The notes under the pieces were generated by a model that was not told the DNA's origin, searched no databases, and saw only the letters and a program-made list of their open reading frames with translations. The position numbers and the translations under genes were made by a program. A stretch of DNA of 11,429 nt from Geosiphon pyriformis (Eukaryota > Glomeromycota > Glomeromycetes > Archaeosporales > Geosiphonaceae), in contig JAAOMT010000309.1 of NCBI GenBank assembly GCA_016748015.1, forward strand, positions 194,018 through 205,446, read 5' to 3'. Shown in pieces: positions 7,600 through 11,429 of this stretch. Each line of letters opens with the position of its first letter. The stretch's first letter is position 1.

Positions 7600-9499
7600 T
7601 GGTTTGTACCTGATTGTTGTTGGGATTCCTTTATCTCTGATTATAGTCTATAGCTCGAGGTCTGGATGGGCTGTAAGGGGAAGTTTGATAGTAAGGGATT
7701 GCTTGTGTCATTGGTGGTAGTTGATAATAATTCTGGGGCAGTGGTTGAGTGTACGAGACTTGTTGTGCATATAAGGGTGGTTGATTCTGAGATATAGAAT
7801 ATTAGGGTACCATGTTTTGCTGATATCTGGGTTGCTGGTATGGGTTTTCTTGATTTTGGTCCATGATCTTTCTTCTGCAGTCACAGGCAATATGTCCAGG
7901 TTTCTGGTAGTAGTAGCAGTTGTGGGGATTGGATCTCCAAGATTGTTGCTGTTGCTAACAGTTCTGTTGCTGTGGGTATCTGCTGTTGTTGTTATTTTCT
8001 CTCCATTGGGGTGGTTGGTAAGTTTCTGTAGTTCTGGCTAAGAATCCCTCAATTTTCTGAGTTAGTTTTTCACTCAATTGGGTTATCTTTGCATTGATGT
8101 CAGAGGTTCTGTTAATGGCTAAATTAATGGCTTGGGTATGATTTGCTTCTTGTTCTGCAGACTCAAAATCGTGAGTGAGAGTGACGGTGTCTTGTAAACT
8201 GGTCAGATGGCGGGATCTTATGGATCTTAGAATACTACTCCGCAATCCTTTAATGAATTGATTAAGAACTTGCGCCATAGTGTAGTAGTCTTTTTTGATA
8301 GCTAATATTTGACACAGAATTTGATTGAATCATCCGAGATAAGTAGTTACTGCTTCGTGATCTTTTTGTTTAATTATGCTGAATTGATTCTGCAATCGGA
8401 TTAACATATTGGGGTCACAGAAGTATTGCAGAAATGCGAGTTTAAACTCGGTAAAGGAGGTAGGCTTTTCTGTTAGGCTCTGGTATCACGAATCGGCAGT
8501 TCCAATCAGAAAAAACAGCAGTGCCTGAACTGTGTGGTTGTCGTTCCAACCATTAGCGGTAATTGCTTTCTCGGCATCCGCAATCTAAGAATATGCATTA
8601 TCTTCTTCACCAGAGAATTTTTCCAATTTAGCAATATTTAGGTAAGCTATGATCCAGTTAATGGGTGGGGTGTTACTGGTTATGTTTAAAGAGATTGGTG
8701 TCTGTGTATTCGAGTGTTTTCTGGGTGCTAATGCTGGTTGCTTTCCTTTGTCACTTGAACCAATAGGTTGTAAGATAGCTGTTTTTTCCATTAGGGAAAA
8801 TGCTGATTCTGTTAGGTTTTGTGCTGGTGGCTGTTCCTAAGTTGACGGGTTTCCTTCTGTTTGACCGGCTGCTGGAGTAAGATTTCCAAACAGCGATCCA
8901 TATTCTCCTAGTGATTTGGTCCAACTGTGTTAATTCCAAGAGTGTGGATTTCCAGGAGTTTGTGATGTTTCTGACTGGGTTTCCAGGGGTGGGTTGAATA
9001 CAATTCTACTTTGAGGTGTCTGATAGTATGATGGAGTTGTTGGAAAGAGGACCCTTAGTTTTTTGTTAACCATGAACTTGGCTTGGGCAGTTACGGGGTT
9101 GTTGGATTTGTTTTCGTATTCCTCAGGGTCGGATTCCACTGGTTGTTGTACTTGAGAGAATCGTTGTGCCACATAATATTTAATGTCTGTATTAATTATG
9201 CACAGAGTTTCAGCGATTGCTCGGGTAGTTGTGGCTGTTAAGTACCTTAGTAAGCTTTGATGGATTTGTTCTCCAAGTCTTCTTGTATCAGTTGCACAGC
9301 CTAACAAGCAGTCAATTTTTGTGTTGATATAGTTACAAAAATCACTTTCTACATAAGCAGTTCCTGCTGGTATTCCTAGATCTTTTCGAAAGTATTGAAA
9401 TAGTGTTTTTCCATATGAAGAGTGGTCCTTTCTTATTGTTCCAATAGTTGCCACTTTTATGTATTTTTGGAGGTGCTCTGTCTCTGTGGATTTATAACC
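7600..9499 (-). pseudogene. gag: Gag polyprotein region (capsid-like and nucleocapsid), broken
   Basis: Gag is the structural protein that packages element RNA. One frame (first base of codon congruent to 1 mod 3) runs from the stop at 9500-9502 to about 7600. The N-terminal segment (8930-9499) is a long open stretch with the words RKDLGIPAGTAYVES and ESDPEEYE. The middle (about 8160-8640) resembles retrotransposon Gag capsid: KLEKFSGEEDNAYS, then an FxLAFLQYF-like helix and FIKGLRSSI. The C-terminal part is Gln/Asn-rich with a CCHC knuckle at 7877-7918, in which the second Cys is Tyr. In-frame stops include 8930, 8837, 8585, 8486, 8330, 7955, 7802 and 7631. Several replace expected Trp (TGG to TAG or TGA). 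No convincing ATG is left: the first plausible start codon is GTG at 9452-9454, and similarity seems to begin upstream of it. Confidence 0.85.
7877..7918 (-). other. Degenerate CCHC zinc knuckle of Gag
   Basis: The 14 codons read CYYYQKPGHIACDC. The family pattern is C-x2-C-x4-H-x4-C. The first Cys, the His and the last Cys are in place, but the second Cys is Tyr, one G-to-A change away. The knuckle normally binds element RNA; this copy would lose a zinc ligand. Confidence 0.8.
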
Positions 9500-9514
9500 T
9501 CACAAGGAGCACCA
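9498..9514 (-). promoter_or_regulatory. tRNA primer-binding site
   Basis: On the minus strand, TGGTGCTCCTTGTGAGG starts two bases inside the 5' LTR. Its complement on the plus strand ends in GGAGCACCA, like a tRNA 3' end with CCA. It can be divided into a 7-nt acceptor strand, a discriminator A, CCA, and a T-stem side (CTCAC). The implied tRNA begins GCUCCUU; I cannot name the isoacceptor. Minus-strand DNA synthesis would be primed here. The Gag reading frame appears to continue through this site. Confidence 0.8.
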
Positions 9515-10269
9515 AATGTTATAGGTAAACTTGATGGATATGAGAAATGGTAACGTTTGGTACTCTCAATTATTAATGATGCATCTTTTACGTAATTCTG
9601 TTGGCTTAGTCTTGATTATCAGTCTCTGAAGGTCTATTCCTGGATGTGAATTTTACCCATTGAGTTCTTTGGTTATAAGGCACAGAGTTTGTCTTTCGTT
9701 GATTGCAATGTTTTTCATAAATGTGAGCTTTCTTCTCTGAACTAACAAGCACAGTCATTAGGATCTGGCATTGTTTTTTCGCCCTTCTGGTAAGCTAACA
9801 AAATAATGTTAATATCCAAAACTTAGAGGGAGCTTCCCTCTTTTACCAGGCTATCACAAAGTCTATTCCCAGACAGTCAATTTTACTATGTTGCTGCTCC
9901 ACAAAAAATAAGACAGAAAAAGAAAAAAAAAGAAAAAAAAAAGAAAAAAAAAAGAGAAAAGATAAATTAGTATCATCAATTGTTATGATCAAGAGCAATT
10001 GGTCCAAATTGTTAATAAGTTTGAGGCAGTTATGCTAAGAGCATCTGTTCTAGAATGGAGGTACAAGACAAGAGTTAATTCATGTAAATTTTACAAAGTT
10101 TGAGAACATGAATTCATGATTCTGATTTCTTTTAATAATTGGTTTATTTCAGAAGATAAAATAGGGAAGATAATAAAGGATGAAAGGGTATGGATATTTT
10201 AATTTCTGGTCTAGAAGTTTGTATCTATTTTTTCTTCTCTGTCTTTTCTCACTTCTACAACTACTTGCT

Positions 10270-10275
10270 TTTATA
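10270..10275 (-). promoter_or_regulatory. Candidate TATA box in the 5' LTR
   Basis: TATAAA on the minus strand is followed downstream by T-rich DNA. The same hexamer in the same context is kept in the left LTR at 1170-1175 despite divergence around it. It lies about 335 nt from the U3 edge, a reasonable place for an LTR promoter. It is only a motif match; no start site can be seen. Confidence 0.35.
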
Positions 10276-10364
10276 CATTTTTTTGGTTTTACAGGATTGC
10301 TTTCAATTGTCTTGCTATTGCTAGCTATTGCTTTATTGTTTTTGTTATTGCTTTGTTTTTTTAT

Positions 10365-10560
10365 GTTATCACTAGTTATCCTATGTTATAACACGTTATC
10401 TGACGTTATTACATGTTATTCTGTATTATCCTGCATTATAACACGTTATCCTACGTTATTGCGTGCTATTCTGTGTTATCTTGCGTTATAACATGTTATC
10501 CAATGTTATAACACGTTATCCAACGCTATTGTACGTTATTCTGTGTTATGTCATGTTTTG
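10365..10560. repeat. GTTAT-rich short tandem array in U3 of the right LTR
   Basis: About twenty loosely spaced GTTAT/ATAAC pentamers occur in units of roughly 10 bp, many arranged as ATGTTATYCT or ACACGTTATC. The array is shared with the left LTR (about 1255-1440), but the right copy has one extra roughly 20-bp unit near 10502-10521. In element orientation it starts about 50 nt inside U3, upstream of the candidate TATA box. An enhancer-like role is an inference from position. Confidence 0.75.
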
Positions 10561-10607
10561 GTTACGTTTCTTTATAACTTTGGATCGGTTTTTCTACTCG
10601 GGTAACA

Positions 10608-10611
10608 CTGG
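10608..10611. repeat. Target-site duplication, right copy (CTGG)
   Basis: This CTGG follows the TAACA end of the right LTR and matches 423-426. Its presence shows that both LTRs and everything between them arrived in a single insertion, not through recombination of separate copies. Confidence 0.7.
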
Positions 10612-10920
10612 TTAGAAAAGCTGGCTTGGAAAAATGATGTTGTCAGGAAAAATTTCTCATGATGTTGAGAGTTCCAGCCATCCTAATCATATTTGTATAT
10701 TGCTGGTAAAGAAACTGGCCCAGAAAAGCAATATTGTTTCCATTCAAGCAAAAAATGCAGTAATAAATTGTCTTATATTTCTGAAATAACAGCATATAAA
10801 ATACAAGTAAAATACAACAGAAAACAAAAAATTTGACAACAAATTTGTCAAAAACTAATATAAATATATTTTACAAAACAACAAAAAGATTTAAAATTTC
10901 TTAGATATCAAAAAAACTTT
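10612..10920. other. AT-rich flank with an imperfect direct repeat
   Basis: This is host DNA just outside the right target duplication. A stretch around 10665-10740 resembles the reconstructed empty site (385-426 joined to 10612-10645), including an identical GTATATTGCTGGTA at 10695-10708. An imperfect inverted repeat (GGCTTGGAA near 10623, TTCCAGCC near 10672) lies in the same part. From about 10800 on, the frame of the transposase relic may already be present, but I cannot recognise motifs there. Confidence 0.45.
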
Positions 10921-11429
10921 TCTTTAGCAACACTAATGCTTACAAATAAGCATAAAAAAAACTACATAGAATAGGCTTATTAATGTTTAAATAACAATAA
11001 AAACTGAATTGTATTTACAAATAAAACAGTATTTTGTTTATTTAAAAACACATTAAAACATTGGTATAAAAGTTTGTAACTATCAAAAGACTGAAAAAAA
11101 ATTTTTGTTTGGTAGTTTTTATAGAAGAAGAAAACCTAATTTATTTTGTTTACTAGTATAATGAACAGTGAATTTTGCATTGAAATTTTCCACATCTATT
11201 TCTCTAAAATTAAAAAAATACTAAAACATAAATGATGGTTTTAATAAGATAATAATCTAAAGCACAAATGTAAAATTGCTCAGGCATTTATTGCTGAAAA
11301 TATCCATAATGTTATTGATTGGCTTGCCAATTTACCTAACTTAAATTCAACTGAAAACTTATGGGCTATTGTTAAAAAAAGAGATGCCAGAAGATCTAAA
11401 CTAGTTAATGTTATTTATAGAAATAACTT
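10921..11429 (+). pseudogene. Tc1/mariner-superfamily transposase relic, cut by window end
   Basis: In one plus-strand frame (codons starting at 1 mod 3), transposase landmarks remain through about eleven stops (10972, 10981, 11005, 11077, 11092, 11113, 11122, 11137, 11233, 11242, 11245). They are LTNKHKKN, then FTNKTVFCLF where the family has an Asp-Glu pair (first catalytic Asp now Asn, 11020-11022), VW, MNSEFCIEIF, and WF**DNNLKHK with the second Asp at 11248-11250. DWLANLPNLNSTENLWAIVK follows, with the catalytic Glu at 11353-11355. Exactly 34 residues separate the last two, the DD34E signature of Tc1. The two stops before the second Asp fit CAA-to-TAA changes. The 3' end is beyond the window and the N-terminal DNA-binding part is not recognisable. 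Confidence 0.88.

Larger units (their letters stand above)
427..10607 (-). mobile_element. Degenerate Ty3/Gypsy-type LTR retrotransposon, complete end to end
   Basis: Two long direct repeats (427-1487 and 9517-10607) bound an internal region. On the minus strand this region encodes Gag, protease, a Cys-rich module, dUTPase, reverse transcriptase, RNase H and integrase, then an extra downstream frame. Integrase lies after RNase H, the Ty3/Gypsy (Metaviridae) order rather than the Ty1/Copia order. A primer-binding site (9498-9514) and polypurine tract (1491-1503) sit where expected, and CTGG flanks both ends. The coding frame moves from 1 (Gag-protease) to 2 (Cys-rich module to RNase H), to 3 (integrase), and back to 1 (last frame); each step is -1. 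Many in-frame stops and a mutated integrase active site show this copy cannot work by itself. Family membership is firm; the Glomeromycotina host is inferred. Confidence 0.95.
9517..10607 (-). repeat. 5' LTR of the element (right copy)
   Basis: This 1091-bp direct repeat pairs with 427-1487. It begins TGTTA at 9517 and ends TAACA at 10607, a perfect 5-bp terminal inverted repeat of the TG...CA type. In element orientation it starts at 10607. It is about 30 bp longer than the left copy, because of an extra roughly 20-bp unit in the GTTAT-rich array (about 10502-10521) and a longer A-rich tract (about 9912-9956). By eye the two copies are about 90% identical, with differences mostly transitions, so the insertion is old. 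Confidence 0.95.

Noticed and set aside
2314-9499. A variant genetic code or stop readthrough explaining the many in-frame stops
   Set aside because: All three stop codons occur, at positions where Arg, Gln or Trp are expected, and motif residues are also mutated by the same transitions. Decay explains this better than recoding.
10365-10560. CRISPR-like array
   Set aside because: The repeated units are about 10 bp, degenerate and without spacers. They lie in both LTRs of a eukaryotic retroelement.

Overview
This window is AT-rich eukaryotic repeat DNA. It is dominated by one nearly complete but dead Ty3/Gypsy-type LTR retrotransposon lying on the minus strand at about 427-10607 (10.2 kb). 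The base composition, the Gag and Pol wording, and the neighbouring Tc1-like relic fit an arbuscular mycorrhizal fungus (Glomeromycotina, Rhizophagus-like). That assignment rests on remembered similarity and was not checked by a search.

Layout from right to left, which is the element's 5' to 3' direction: 5' LTR (9517-10607); tRNA primer-binding site directly inside it (9498-9514); Gag with a capsid-like region and a damaged zinc knuckle (about 7600-9499); a retropepsin-type protease with an intact DSG (about 7082-7450); a cysteine-rich, probably zinc-binding module (about 6366-6778); an acidic linker; a trimeric-type dUTPase domain with motifs 1-5 recognisable (about 5490-5900); a beta-rich spacer; reverse transcriptase with YLDD (about 4063-5030); RNase H (about 3678-4062); integrase with HHCC, catalytic core and GPY/F-like tail (2314-3677); an extra long reading frame of unknown function after integrase (1502-2302); polypurine tract (1491-1503); and 3' LTR (427-1487). 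The LTRs end in TGTTA...TAACA (TA for TG at the left edge) and are flanked by a CTGG target duplication.

The coding strand carries several dozen in-frame stops. Almost all are explained by single C-to-T or G-to-A transitions (CGA to TGA, CAA to TAA, TGG to TAG or TGA). It also changes frame three times, each time by -1. The LTRs look about 90% identical by eye. The element is therefore an old, non-autonomous copy whose domain order can still be read.

The right flank (about 10921-11429) holds a heavily decayed Tc1/mariner-superfamily transposase on the plus strand, cut by the window end, with a legible DD34E spacing. The left flank (1-422) shows no recognisable gene. The point of most interest is the pol architecture: a dUTPase plus a Cys-rich module between protease and reverse transcriptase, and an unexplained domain after integrase.
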